The translations under genes and the position numbers were made by a program. Under the pieces are notes generated by a model that saw only the letters and a list, made by a program, of their open reading frames with translations, did not search any database and was not told the origin of the DNA. Of a DNA stretch of 64,000 nt, positions 33,976 to 43,222 are shown one piece after another. The DNA comes from CBDCRK01 sp965220955 (GTDB lineage Bacteria; Desulfobacterota; Binatia; Bin18; CBDCRK01), in contig CBDCRK010000045.1 of NCBI GenBank assembly GCA_965220955.1, positions 74,503 through 138,502 of the forward strand. Direction: 5' to 3'. Each line of letters starts with the position of its first letter. Position 1 is the first letter of the stretch.

Positions 33976-34358
33976 TCACCCTTCCTGGTCAGTAACAAAC
34001 TCTTTGTACTCGTCGGGATCCATGAGGCTTCAACTTCTTCCACATTGCTTAACTCGATCTCAATGAGCCAGCCCTCGTGATAGAGATCCTCATTCACAAT
34101 TGTTGGGTGGTCTTCCAAATCGGGGTTGGTTGCGGTCACCGTGCCGCTCACCGGAGCTGCTAGCTCCGATACTGTTTTGACAGACTCCAGCTCGCCGAAA
34201 GGCTCTTGTCTTTCCAGTTCATCCCCAGCATCAGGGAGTTCCACCGCAATGATCTCTCCTAGCTCAACCTGAGCATATTCAGAAAGGCCCACATGAGCAC
34301 GGGTTCCTTCCACCCGGACTCAGAGATAGTCCTTGGTAAATTTCAAGGCCTCTGCCAT
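33976..34358 (-). pseudogene. gcvH: Glycine cleavage H protein, nonsense and frameshift
   Basis: From ATG 34358 the protein reads MAEALKFTKDYL, then TGA (34320-34322) exactly where the family has Trp, then VRVEGTRAHVGLSEYAQVEL. The lipoyl-lysine site is intact (ELESVKTVSELAAPVSG). After the NVEEVE segment the frame slips near 34025, and the true end LMDPDEYKEFVTDQEG is in another frame, stopping at 33976. One nonsense and one frameshift in 127 codons indicate a dead gene, or sequencing error at two spots. No P or T subunit genes are nearby. Confidence 0.8.
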
Positions 34359-34428
34359 AGTCCCTTCTCGCCTCCTAGAGCACAATCGCTATCGAGTGCT
34401 CTCTGACATGTCAAGCGAACCGGCTCCT

Positions 34429-35226
34429 CTACCGGATCGAGCCACTGGGCAAAAGATCTCTCCTTCGCCCCAGGAGAGAGGCGCTCCCCCTTTCCATCTC
34501 ACTCACAGTCTGGCGGGCGGCTTCCCGTGGGTCGGGAGCATCTCGGATGGGCTTCCCCATGACAATGTAATCCGCACCCATACGTATCGCCTCCTCCGGA
34601 GCTAGCACCCGCTTCTGATCATCCCACCCTTCACCTACCGAGCGCACCCCGGGAACTACCAGGATAAAGTTCTTATTGCACTCGCGACGAATGCGACTAA
34701 TCTCTAACGGTGAGGCAACTACCCCGTCCATGCCTGCCTTTTGGGCAAGTTTGGCCAACCGGGCTACCTGACTTTCTACTCCAGCCATTACGCCAGTACT
34801 CTTTAAGTCTTCTTTGTTCAGGCTGGTGAGCACCGTCACCGCAAGGATCTTCGGTCGACGCAACCGTTCTGCTCGGCACACTTTGTTAATTTCTCTCATT
34901 GTACTGCGCATCATTTCCAGACTGCCAGAGGCGTGAAGGTTAAACATCCTCACTCCTAAGCGAGTGGCCTCTACACCAGCTCTAGCCACAGTGCGGGGAA
35001 TGTCATGAAACTTTAGATCAAGGAATACTTCTGCCTTTTGCTCTCGGACCAGGTGGATAATCTGAGGCCCGGCATGCAGAAAAAGCTGCTTGCCCACTTT
35101 AAACATGCCCACCTCACCAGAGAGAAGGGAAACGTATTCCCGGGCCTCTTTTAGCGAACCCACATCCAGGGCAAAGATAAGCCGTTCTTTCACTCCTCCC
35201 TGCCGTAAGAGCCGTGAGAGGTTCAT
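34429..35226 (-). CDS. pyrF: Orotidine 5'-phosphate decarboxylase
   Basis: 265 residues. RLIFALDVGSLKEAREYV gives the first Asp; VFLDLKFHDIPRTVARAG is the catalytic D-K-x-x-D motif; VVPGVRSVGEGWDDQKRV binds phosphate and GADYIVMGKPI ends the barrel. It performs the last step of UMP synthesis. The start overlaps the proS stop by 4 bp, so the two are co-translated. Confidence 0.97.
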   Translation of the reverse strand: MNLSRLLRQGGVKERLIFALDVGSLKEAREYVSLLSGEVGMFKVGKQLFLHAGPQIIHLVREQKAEVFLDLKFHDIPRTVARAGVEATRLGVRMFNLHASGSLEMMRSTMREINKVCRAERLRRPKILAVTVLTSLNKEDLKSTGVMAGVESQVARLAKLAQKAGMDGVVASPLEISRIRRECNKNFILVVPGVRSVGEGWDDQKRVLAPEEAIRMGADYIVMGKPIRDAPDPREAARQTVSEMERGSASLLGRRRDLLPSGSIR

Positions 35227-36950
35227 GAGGGCGGTATCCTGCTGACCAGCTTGTGCACGGCATTTGCCACTTCCCCCAACTCTACCTCCTGGACGGTGCT
35301 TTCTCCGCGCCTTTTCACCTCCACCTTTCCCCTGGCCAAGGTTTTTGTGCCCACGGTGATCCTTACGGGTATCCCTAGAAGGTCAGCATCCTTAAACTTT
35401 ACCCCCGGACGCTCCTCACGGTCGTCAAGCAGGATGTCAAGACCGGTAGTGCCTAACCGGGCATAGAGGTCTGCGGCCGCTTGCCGCAGTGTGGCATCGT
35501 TCCAGTTAACTGCTAAGAGATGAGCATGAAAGGGAGCCAGCGGGACAGGCCAGATAATACCATCAGAGTCATGGTTCTGCTCAATAGCCGCCGCCACCGT
35601 ACGAGTAACACCAATTCCATAACAACCCATTTCCAAGAAATGCTGCTGGCCCTGGGCGTCGAGGTAAGTCGCATTCATTGATTCGCTGTATTTGGTCCCC
35701 AGATAGAATGTTTGCCCTACCTCAATCCCGCGATGGACCGCAAACACACCTGTCTTACATCGCGCACAACCATCATTCGCTTGAGCAAGGCGGAGATCGG
35801 CAAAGGGAAGGTCACCAAGATCGCGCTTCTGATCGATCCCGACAAGGTGATAGTCTTGCTCATTAGCCCCACACACTGCTGCACACGTCCCCCACAGGGC
35901 CCAGTCTGCCACCTTTCTTATTTTCAGCCCCAGAGGTCCGGCAAACCCAACCGGCGCCTGAGTAGTCTCCGTTACTGTCTCTTCATCTGCCAGAGCTACC
36001 CACTGGCATCCCAGAGTACTCTTCAGCTTGGACTCGCTTAGCTCATGATCCCCCCGTACCAGCGCTGCTACTACCTCCCCGGTGTCGGTAACATAGAGAA
36101 GGGTCTTGATAAACCGTTCCCTAGGTTCGCCCAAGTAAGCCGCTACTTCCTCAATCGATTTCTTATCCGGGGTATATACCTTACGAAGCTGGGAAGCAGG
36201 GCCGCTGTCAGTTCTTTGCTTACCGTTGCCTGCCCTGATTTCTGCCTTTTCCACATTAGCCGCATAGTCGCAGGTGTTACAGCTCACAATAGCATCTTCA
36301 CCGGAGTCAGCCAGGACTTGGAATTCGTGTGAGAGGGTGCCCCCAATAGCACCTGTGTCTGCCTCTACTGCGCGGTACGTCAGTCCGCAACGGTCAAAAA
36401 TCCGCTGGTAGGTGGTGAACATGTTCTGATACTCACGCTGGCTATCCGTAAAATCGGTATGAAAAGAGTAGGCATCCTTCATGATGAATTCACGACCCCG
36501 CATCAGTCCAAAGCGGGGTCGTACCTCATCGCGAAACTTCATCTGAATCTGGTAGAGGTTTAAGGGCAGATCGCGGTAGGAGTGGACCTCCCGCCGCACA
36601 ATGTCAGTGATGAGCTCCTCATGGGTGGGGCCAAAACAAAAATCTCGCTCGTTGCGGTCTTTAATGCGCAACAGCTCTTTGCCGTAGTGGTCCCAGCGAC
36701 CGCTCTCCTGCCACAATTCCGCCGGGCATACCGCCGGCATAAGGAGTTCCTGGGCTCCTGCTCGATTCATCTCCTCGCGCACGATTTGCTCTACCTTGCG
36801 GATTACGCGCAACCCTAAAGGCAAGAAGTCATAGATGCCTCTAGCTACTTGGCGAATCATGCCTGATCGCGCCAGAAGCTTGTGGCTAGCAACCTCGGCT
36901 TCTGCCGGGTCTGACCGCAAAGTGGGGATAAAGGCTCGACTGTATCGCAT
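35223..36950 (-). CDS. proS: Prolyl-tRNA synthetase
   Basis: 575 residues, bacterial type with the INS editing domain. Class II motifs: motif 1 near EELLMPAVCPAELWQESGRW, motif 2 FRDEVRPRFGLMRGREFIMKDAYSFH, and motif 3 YGIGVTRTVAA. The editing insert runs about residues 230-395; the anticodon-binding domain is C-terminal (LLDDREERPGVKFKDADLLGIP). It charges tRNA-Pro. Confidence 0.97.
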   Translation of the reverse strand: MRYSRAFIPTLRSDPAEAEVASHKLLARSGMIRQVARGIYDFLPLGLRVIRKVEQIVREEMNRAGAQELLMPAVCPAELWQESGRWDHYGKELLRIKDRNERDFCFGPTHEELITDIVRREVHSYRDLPLNLYQIQMKFRDEVRPRFGLMRGREFIMKDAYSFHTDFTDSQREYQNMFTTYQRIFDRCGLTYRAVEADTGAIGGTLSHEFQVLADSGEDAIVSCNTCDYAANVEKAEIRAGNGKQRTDSGPASQLRKVYTPDKKSIEEVAAYLGEPRERFIKTLLYVTDTGEVVAALVRGDHELSESKLKSTLGCQWVALADEETVTETTQAPVGFAGPLGLKIRKVADWALWGTCAAVCGANEQDYHLVGIDQKRDLGDLPFADLRLAQANDGCARCKTGVFAVHRGIEVGQTFYLGTKYSESMNATYLDAQGQQHFLEMGCYGIGVTRTVAAAIEQNHDSDGIIWPVPLAPFHAHLLAVNWNDATLRQAAADLYARLGTTGLDILLDDREERPGVKFKDADLLGIPVRITVGTKTLARGKVEVKRRGESTVQEVELGEVANAVHKLVSRIPPS

Positions 36951-37217
36951 ATAGTAATAGATCCGGTTTCAATCCTTACCCGACCAAAGGTCAGGTGCTG
37001 TTAGTAACGATCCAAGAAGGGAAATTTCTCCGGGAAGACGGTAGGGTGAAGCATTCGGGAATGTCTTCCAGCCGCCCTTTCGCAACCGCGGGAAGAATGC
37101 TCCGCCCCTACAAAGTAACCCGCACCTCCTTGGGAATCACCCCGGCAAGATCTTGTCTTTCTTAGGATAGGGATTTATAATGACTCTCCGCATATTGCAA
37201 GACACAGGAGGAATCCC

Positions 37218-38402
37218 GTGGATTTTAACTATACTTCTCAAGAGGAGGCATTCCGTCAAGAACTGCGTTCTTGGCTAGAGGCTAACCTGCCTAAAGACTA
37301 TGATCCTGACACCTTTGAAGCACAGGATGCCGAAGAACGTTGGCAGGTCCAGCTTGCCTGGCAAAAGAAACTCCACGAAGGTGGGTGGGTAGGAGTGCAC
37401 TGGCCCAAGGAGTATGGGGGAAGAGGGGCGGCACTTATTGAACAGGTGATCTATCAGCAAGAGATAGGCCGGGTGCGGGCACCGGGCATTGCTAATTCAC
37501 TGGGAGTCTCTATTGTGGGCCCTACCCTTATCCACTGGGGCACGGAAGAGCAGAAAAAGCGCTATATCCCCCAGATCTTAAGTGCTGAAGAAATCTGGTG
37601 TCAGGGTTACTCTGAGCCCGGTTCAGGCTCGGACTTTGCCTCGCTGCAGACCCGCGGGAGAGAGGAGGGCGACTATTTTGTTATTAACGGGCAGAAGGTA
37701 TGGACCAGCTATGCCCACAAAGCCGACCGCTGTATTCTTGTAGTACGTACCGACCCAGATGCACCTAAACATAAAGGTCTCTCTTATCTACTTGTCGATA
37801 TGAAGACTCCGGGTGTTACGGTGCGCCCACTGGTGCAGATCACTGGGGATGCAGAGTTTAATGAGGTATTCTTTGAGGATGTCAAAGTCCCGAAGAAAAA
37901 CCTTGTAGGGGAAAAAAACCAGGGCTGGCAGGTGGCGGTCACCACACTTATGTTCGAGCGGGCAAACTTTGCTCTGAGCGGCAGGCTTGACCCACAGCTT
38001 AAGCAACTCGTTGATCTGACTAAGCGGGTGAGGGTTAACGGTGGGACTGCTGCTGAAGATCCAGCAGTGCGCCAGCGAATGGCTCAGTTTGCTATTGAAG
38101 TTGAGGCTTTACGATACAGCGATTATCGTCAGCTCACCCGCCGTCTGCGCGGCAATCCTCCTGGCCCTGAAGGCTCTATGGGCAAACTTTTTGGCAGCGA
38201 ACTAAACCTGCGCATGGTAAACTTCGCTCTGGAGTTGCTTGGTCCCTACAGCCAGCTCAGTCTCGATTCGCCCTGTAGTGTTGATGGCGGGAGATGGGCT
38301 CGGCGAGCGCTTGGCGCCAGAGCGCTGACCATTGCTGGGGGGACATCTGAGATCATGCGCGGCATTATTGGCGACCGGGTGCTTGGACTGCCAAAGGGGT
38401 AA
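37218..38402 (+). CDS. Acyl-CoA dehydrogenase
   Basis: 394 residues with GTG start and ribosome-binding site AGGAGG. N-terminal domain MDFNYTSQEEAFRQELRSWL; flavin and substrate region IWCQGYSEPGSGSDFASLQTR and INGQKVWTSYAHKADRC; C-terminal ARRALGARALTIAGGTSEIMRGIIGDRVLGLP carries the usual FAD-contact motif. It is the alpha-type chain of a two-gene acyl-CoA dehydrogenase pair. Confidence 0.93.
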   Translation: MDFNYTSQEEAFRQELRSWLEANLPKDYDPDTFEAQDAEERWQVQLAWQKKLHEGGWVGVHWPKEYGGRGAALIEQVIYQQEIGRVRAPGIANSLGVSIVGPTLIHWGTEEQKKRYIPQILSAEEIWCQGYSEPGSGSDFASLQTRGREEGDYFVINGQKVWTSYAHKADRCILVVRTDPDAPKHKGLSYLLVDMKTPGVTVRPLVQITGDAEFNEVFFEDVKVPKKNLVGEKNQGWQVAVTTLMFERANFALSGRLDPQLKQLVDLTKRVRVNGGTAAEDPAVRQRMAQFAIEVEALRYSDYRQLTRRLRGNPPGPEGSMGKLFGSELNLRMVNFALELLGPYSQLSLDSPCSVDGGRWARRALGARALTIAGGTSEIMRGIIGDRVLGLPKG

Positions 38403-38449
38403 GGAACAACTATTCCCCGCTAAATGCGGGCGGCAGAGAGGGAAAGAGA

Positions 38450-39589
38450 ATGAATTTTGGCTTTAGCGAAGAACAAGAGATGTTGCGTGACAGCGCACAC
38501 AGGTTTCTGGAGACCGAGTCTCCTACCACGTTCGTCCGTAAGATGATGGCGGATGAAACCGCTCACTCTGGTGAGCTGTGGAAGAAGGTTGCCGAGCTGG
38601 GCTGGCTGGGCATTACTATTCCTGAAGAGTATGGAGGGGCGGGAGGAAATTTTCTTGACCTTGTGGTTATCTTGGAAGAGATGGGTCAAGCTCTTCTTCC
38701 TGGCCCTTTTTTTGCCACAGCGCTTCTGGGAAGTCCCACGCTTCTAGAGGGTGGTTCTGCCGCACAAAAGTCAGAGTTTCTTCCTAAGATAGCTGCCGGC
38801 GACCTTGTTTTCACCCTAGCTCTGGCTGAGGCAAGTGGGCGATATGACGCAGGCGGGGTTGCCCTTGGGGCTAGTACCAAGGGAAATGACTTTATTCTCT
38901 CAGGAGAAAAGCTTTTTGTGCCCGACGCGCATATAGCCGACTATATGATAGTGGCCGCCCGCAGCATGCAGGGGAGTACAGCAGAGGAAGGTATCAGCCT
39001 CTTTCTGGTTGATACTAAAGCGCCTGGTGTGAGCATTACCCAGCTCAAGACCGTGGACATGACTCGCCGCCAATGCCATGTTGTTCTCCAAGACGTAGCC
39101 GTCCCAGCCAGCCAGGTGATTGGCGAGGTAAACAAAGGCTGGCCTATCCTGCAGAGGGTGCTTGACCAAGCAATGGTAGGGCTGTGTACAGAGATGGTGG
39201 GAACCGGGCAAAAAGCTCTGGACATAGCCGTGGCCTATGCCAAGGAACGGGTGCAGTTTGGCAAGCCGATCGGCAGCTTTCAGGCAGTTAAGCATAAGTG
39301 CGTTGACATGATGGTAGCGGTGGAGAACGCTCGCTCGCTGGTGTACTATGCTGCCTGGGCGGTGGATGAGAACGTGCCTGAGGCCAAAAGTGCAGTCCCT
39401 ATGACCAAAGCTTACTGCAGCGACATGTGCAAGACAGTGACAAGCGAGGCAATCCAGGTGCACGGTGGCATTGGGTTTACCTGGGAGCACGACATGCACT
39501 TGTTTTATCGCCGAGCCCTCGCTTCTGAAGCGGCTTTTGGTAGCGCACCACTGCACCGGGAGATGGTGGCCCAGACGCTAAACCTGTAG
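38450..39589 (+). CDS. Acyl-CoA dehydrogenase, partner chain
   Basis: 379 residues: MNFGFSEEQEMLRDSAHRFL, WLGITIPEEYGGAGGNFLDL, GEKLFVPDAHIADYMIVAAR, and AIQVHGGIGFTWEHDMHLFYRRA in place of a full FAD-binding C-terminus. Forty-seven bases after the other gene. Such alpha2-beta2 pairs oxidise sterol side-chain or other branched acyl-CoAs in actinobacteria and related soil bacteria. Substrate here is not known. Confidence 0.92.
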   Translation: MNFGFSEEQEMLRDSAHRFLETESPTTFVRKMMADETAHSGELWKKVAELGWLGITIPEEYGGAGGNFLDLVVILEEMGQALLPGPFFATALLGSPTLLEGGSAAQKSEFLPKIAAGDLVFTLALAEASGRYDAGGVALGASTKGNDFILSGEKLFVPDAHIADYMIVAARSMQGSTAEEGISLFLVDTKAPGVSITQLKTVDMTRRQCHVVLQDVAVPASQVIGEVNKGWPILQRVLDQAMVGLCTEMVGTGQKALDIAVAYAKERVQFGKPIGSFQAVKHKCVDMMVAVENARSLVYYAAWAVDENVPEAKSAVPMTKAYCSDMCKTVTSEAIQVHGGIGFTWEHDMHLFYRRALASEAAFGSAPLHREMVAQTLNL

Positions 39590-39602
39590 TTGCAATCTTC
39601 AC

Positions 39603-39668
39603 CTCATTGTTCCCTTCCCCTCGATGGAGGAGAGCTGAGGAGGGCTAGTGGGGGTGAGGAACAATGAG
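39603..39668. repeat. 66-bp element with perfect 11-bp terminal inverted repeats
   Basis: CTCATTGTTCC at the left end and GGAACAATGAG at the right are perfect complements. The interior is GA-rich with CCCTCGATGGAGGAG and GGGGGTGAGG, recalling the CCCTCACC elements. It looks like a small non-coding palindrome and overlaps the false 5' extension of the next gene. Confidence 0.55.
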
Positions 39669-39797
39669 CCCAAAACGGCCCCTTTTGCCCACCTTGTCCT
39701 TTTATCCCCCTTCTCTACTTTCTCCTGCCAGAACGGAGAAGCTTTGGAGCTTATCGCACCGTCTAAAAAATCATCATTCTTGTGTGGAGACTATAGT

Positions 39798-40646
39798 ATG
39801 GGGCCAGCCCTGATTGTTCACGGCGGAGCAGGGAGTTATGCTCCGGAGCTTAATGCGCCACGTTGTCACGGGCTTCAGCATGCGGCCGGGAAAGGTAGGC
39901 AGGTTCTGCTGCATGGTGGCTCTGCTCTGGAAGCCGTAATTGCCGCTGTAGTGGAAATGGAGGATGATCCTGTCTTTAATGCGGGTAGAGGATCTTGCCT
40001 TAATAGTGAAGGCGAGATTGAAATGGATGCCTCGGTTATGGATGGGAGTACGCTTGCTGCCGGAGCAGTGGGAGCGGTAAAAAACCTTAAGAATCCTATT
40101 CTCCTTGCTAAGGCGATTTTAGAGGAAGGAAAGTCCGTTCTACTGGCAGCAGAAGGAGCGGAGCGATTTGCCCGGACCGTTGGGCTTCCCACTGCTACAC
40201 GAGAAGAGCTTCTAGTAGAAAGACGGCAAAAGCGTTGGCAGGAGACCCAGGGCACGGTTGGGGCTGTGGCTCTAGACCGGTACAGCCGCCTAGCCGCGGC
40301 AACTTCTACGGGAGGCGTGCTTAACAAACACCCAGGCCGCATTGGAGATTCAGCTATTATTGGCGCGGGTACCTATGCCAGTGACACCCTGGGAGCGGCC
40401 TCAGCTACAGGCGACGGGGAGGCAATCATACGTATGGCCCTTGCGTACACGGCCCTCTCTCAGCTCCAATATGGCAGGGACCCCGAAGTGGTCGCTAAGG
40501 CTATGATGGCTCTGCTTAAGGAGAAAGGCCAGGGAGAGGGCGGCATCATTCTCCTAGACCCCTTTGGCCGGGTTGGCTATGCCTACAACACCTCCTCGAT
40601 GGACGTTGCTTACGCGCTGGGAGATCGAGAGATAGTGGTGAAGTAG
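39798..40646 (+). CDS. Isoaspartyl peptidase/L-asparaginase (Ntn-hydrolase)
   Basis: 282 residues from ATG 39798 (MGPALIVHGGAGSY); the frame back to 39648 runs through a palindromic element and is rejected. The autocleavage site is QGTVGAVALD with the nucleophile Thr; DDPVFNAGRGSCLNSEGEIEMDASVMDG and GRIGDSAIIGAGTYA are family signatures. It self-cleaves to alpha and beta chains and hydrolyses isoaspartyl dipeptides or asparagine. Confidence 0.92.
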   Translation: MGPALIVHGGAGSYAPELNAPRCHGLQHAAGKGRQVLLHGGSALEAVIAAVVEMEDDPVFNAGRGSCLNSEGEIEMDASVMDGSTLAAGAVGAVKNLKNPILLAKAILEEGKSVLLAAEGAERFARTVGLPTATREELLVERRQKRWQETQGTVGAVALDRYSRLAAATSTGGVLNKHPGRIGDSAIIGAGTYASDTLGAASATGDGEAIIRMALAYTALSQLQYGRDPEVVAKAMMALLKEKGQGEGGIILLDPFGRVGYAYNTSSMDVAYALGDREIVVK

Positions 40647-40908
40647 TCGGCAATGTTAGAGACTCTGTACTAGGTGCTGATGTCTATAGTGCCTCGTTTC
40701 GTTGTCTTTCCCTCCGACTGCTTTCTGATGCTGTAAGAGCTTTATCGGGAAGGTTCGTTTATCTTTCTGTCCGGTTCTTGACCCGTTATTTTATTTTCGC
40801 TATTTATTCGCTAAAGACATTCCTAAGAGAAAAAACAAGGTATCTCCCTTTGTTTTCCTTTTCTTTGGGCTATTATAAGCTAAAAACCAATATACATAGG
40901 GAAAAACC

Positions 40909-43152
40909 ATGGCCAATCTATCCCTGGATCTACCCTTTCTTCATAATCCCCTACTCTTCGGCTACACCCCTACTCCCCACCTTGTGGCGGTTGAGCGCGA
41001 GGGAGAAAAAGCGGTTAGGCTCTTTAAAAGAGAAAATGGCAAGATCTGTTCTGAGGTGTGTGCCTTTACCCCTTTCCTGCTTGTCGCCGAAAAAGACCTG
41101 CTCAAAGGTTGGCGGGAAAACTGCCAGGTGGAGCCGCTTTCCGGGGAGGGCTTCTATCGTTATCGAGTCTTCGTCCCCACCTTTTCTGCTCAAGAGCGAC
41201 TGAAAGATCACCTGCAGAAGAAGACCAAAAAAACTCCTAATGCCCCCGATGCTCCATATTTGTTGTTTAACGACCCCATTTATCAATACTTACTCCTCTC
41301 TGGTCAGACCCTCTTCCACAAACTTGCTCTAGGCGACCTCAATCGCCTGCAGTTTGATATTGAAACCTACTGTGCTGAAGGGTACCAATTTTCTAACGCT
41401 AGGCGGGCAAGTGATCGCATCATTGTCATTGCCTTAGCGGACTCCAGTGGCTGGGAGCAAGTGATCTCTGGGCATGAGCTCTCTGAGGCAGAAATGCTAG
41501 CGGAGTTTGTACGAGTGGTGCAAGAGCGCGATCCGGACGTTATTGAAGGACACAATGTCTTCCGTTTTGATCTAGAGTACCTGGAGACACGGGCAAAACG
41601 TCTGGGGGTTGAGCTGGCACTGGGGCGCAACGGCGGCTCGTTGCGCGGATACCCTTCCCGGCTGCAGGTGGCTGAGCGGTCAATCACCTATCGGCGCTAT
41701 GACATCTTTGGCCGCCATATCATTGACACTTGGCTCCTGGCCCAATTCTATGACATTGCCACACGCGAGCTGGAAAGCTACCGTCTTAAGGACATCGCCC
41801 GTCAGTTTGGTTTAGCTGCGGACGACCGGACATATCTCCCTCCAGAAAAGATCAGCTGGTCTTTTGACCATGAGCCAGAAACTTTGCTGGATTACGCCTT
41901 GGATGATGTACGCGAAACCCGGGCACTCAGCGATTTCCTCTCCCCCGCCTATTTCGTCCAGGCCCAGATCTTTCCTTATTCCTACCAGAATGTAGTTCTG
42001 CGAGGAAATGCTACTAAGATCGACAGTCTGTTTCTGCGGGCTTACCTGCACGAGCGCCAGGCTATCCCTCGTCCTGGTGCGGCCAAAGAGGTGGCAGGTG
42101 GGTACACGGATGTTTTCTTTCAGGGAGTAGCACAACCTATCCTGCATGTTGATGTTGCCTCTCTGTACCCGTCCATTATGCTGACATACAGCTGCTTTCC
42201 TCAAAGCGATGAGCTAGACATCTTGCCTGCCCTGCTTAAGGATCTGCGTGACTTTCGTCTCAAAGCCAAGGAACTGCTTAGGCAGGCAGAGAACAATGAG
42301 CGGCGCTACTACCTTCAGGCCCTGCAGGCTACGTTTAAGATTCTCATTAACTCCTTCTATGGTTACCTTGGCTTTGGACGGGGACACTTCAATGATTTTG
42401 ACCAAGCCAACCGTGTCACCGCTATGGGCAGAGAGATCGTTAAGGGCATTGTGGAATGGCTCAAGCAAGCGGGGTGCTTGGTTGTGGAGATTGACACCGA
42501 CGGTATCTATTTTGTTCCACCTTCTGACACCTGTACACTAGAGGCAGAGGAGGAGTTTCTGCAACGTCTCTCCACTACCCTGCCCCAGGGGATAACTCTG
42601 GAGCTGGCTGGCCGTTACCGGGCCATGCTCAGCTATAAAATGAAGAACTATGCTCTTCTCGACGAGAAGGGCAGGTTGGTAATAAAAGGTTCAGGACTGA
42701 AATCTCGCGGGCTTGAGCTATTCCAGCGTATCTGGATGGAGAAGATGTTTGTCTTGCTCCTCACCGGAGAGAAAGCAAAGATCCCCCACCTCTACCAGGA
42801 GTACCTTGCAAACTTTGACCAGCGGCAGGTTTCCGTGACCTGGTTCATGAAGACCGAGACTCTGCAGGATTCCCTGGAGGGGTACCGAGATAAGGTGCGG
42901 GGTAAGAAACGGAACCCTGCCGCTGCCTACGAGCTGGCCTTACGGTCGGAGCGCCTGTATCAGCCTGGGGACCAGGTTTCGTACTATGTCACCGGCACAA
43001 ACGCTAAAGTCAAAGTGCACGAAAACTGTAAGCTTGCCTCTCAGTGGGACCCCACCCATCCGGACGAAAACACCGCCTACTACCAGACAAAGCTCAGGGA
43101 ATTATATAACAAGTTTCGACCGTTTATTGATGAGGCTGTTGCACCCTCTTAG
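40909..43152 (+). CDS. B-family DNA polymerase
   Basis: 747 residues. Exonuclease motifs LQFDIETYC, IEGHNVFRFDLEYL and the YALDDVRETRAL Exo III are intact. Polymerase motifs: DVASLYPSIML (A), KILINSFYGYLGF (B), EIDTDGIYF (C, DTD). Length is that of the compact bacterial B-family enzymes seen in acidobacteria, Myxococcota and relatives rather than E. coli PolB. Likely a repair or lesion-bypass polymerase with proofreading. It is monocistronic and converges on a LysR gene. Confidence 0.92.
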   Translation: MANLSLDLPFLHNPLLFGYTPTPHLVAVEREGEKAVRLFKRENGKICSEVCAFTPFLLVAEKDLLKGWRENCQVEPLSGEGFYRYRVFVPTFSAQERLKDHLQKKTKKTPNAPDAPYLLFNDPIYQYLLLSGQTLFHKLALGDLNRLQFDIETYCAEGYQFSNARRASDRIIVIALADSSGWEQVISGHELSEAEMLAEFVRVVQERDPDVIEGHNVFRFDLEYLETRAKRLGVELALGRNGGSLRGYPSRLQVAERSITYRRYDIFGRHIIDTWLLAQFYDIATRELESYRLKDIARQFGLAADDRTYLPPEKISWSFDHEPETLLDYALDDVRETRALSDFLSPAYFVQAQIFPYSYQNVVLRGNATKIDSLFLRAYLHERQAIPRPGAAKEVAGGYTDVFFQGVAQPILHVDVASLYPSIMLTYSCFPQSDELDILPALLKDLRDFRLKAKELLRQAENNERRYYLQALQATFKILINSFYGYLGFGRGHFNDFDQANRVTAMGREIVKGIVEWLKQAGCLVVEIDTDGIYFVPPSDTCTLEAEEEFLQRLSTTLPQGITLELAGRYRAMLSYKMKNYALLDEKGRLVIKGSGLKSRGLELFQRIWMEKMFVLLLTGEKAKIPHLYQEYLANFDQRQVSVTWFMKTETLQDSLEGYRDKVRGKKRNPAAAYELALRSERLYQPGDQVSYYVTGTNAKVKVHENCKLASQWDPTHPDENTAYYQTKLRELYNKFRPFIDEAVAPS

Positions 43153-43222
43153 GGACTGCTCATAAATAAGTTGATCATTTCCCACAAGGTTCTCGCAAAA
43201 GACCCAGAAAAATGGACTGTTT

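Noticed and set aside
36951..37217. tRNA gene or T-box in the gap upstream of proS
   Set aside because: No cloverleaf or T-box core was found by eye; only repeats and AT-rich promoter-like sequence. A tRNA search program would settle it; I saw none in any gap of the window.
38900..39556. 218-codon minus-strand frame opposite an acyl-CoA dehydrogenase
   Set aside because: The plus strand encodes complete acyl-CoA dehydrogenase motifs; the antisense product is Cys/His-rich noise.
40647..40908. Small gene between the peptidase and PolB
   Set aside because: The frame at 40778 runs into PolB in the wrong phase and has no ribosome-binding site; the region is AT-rich leader.
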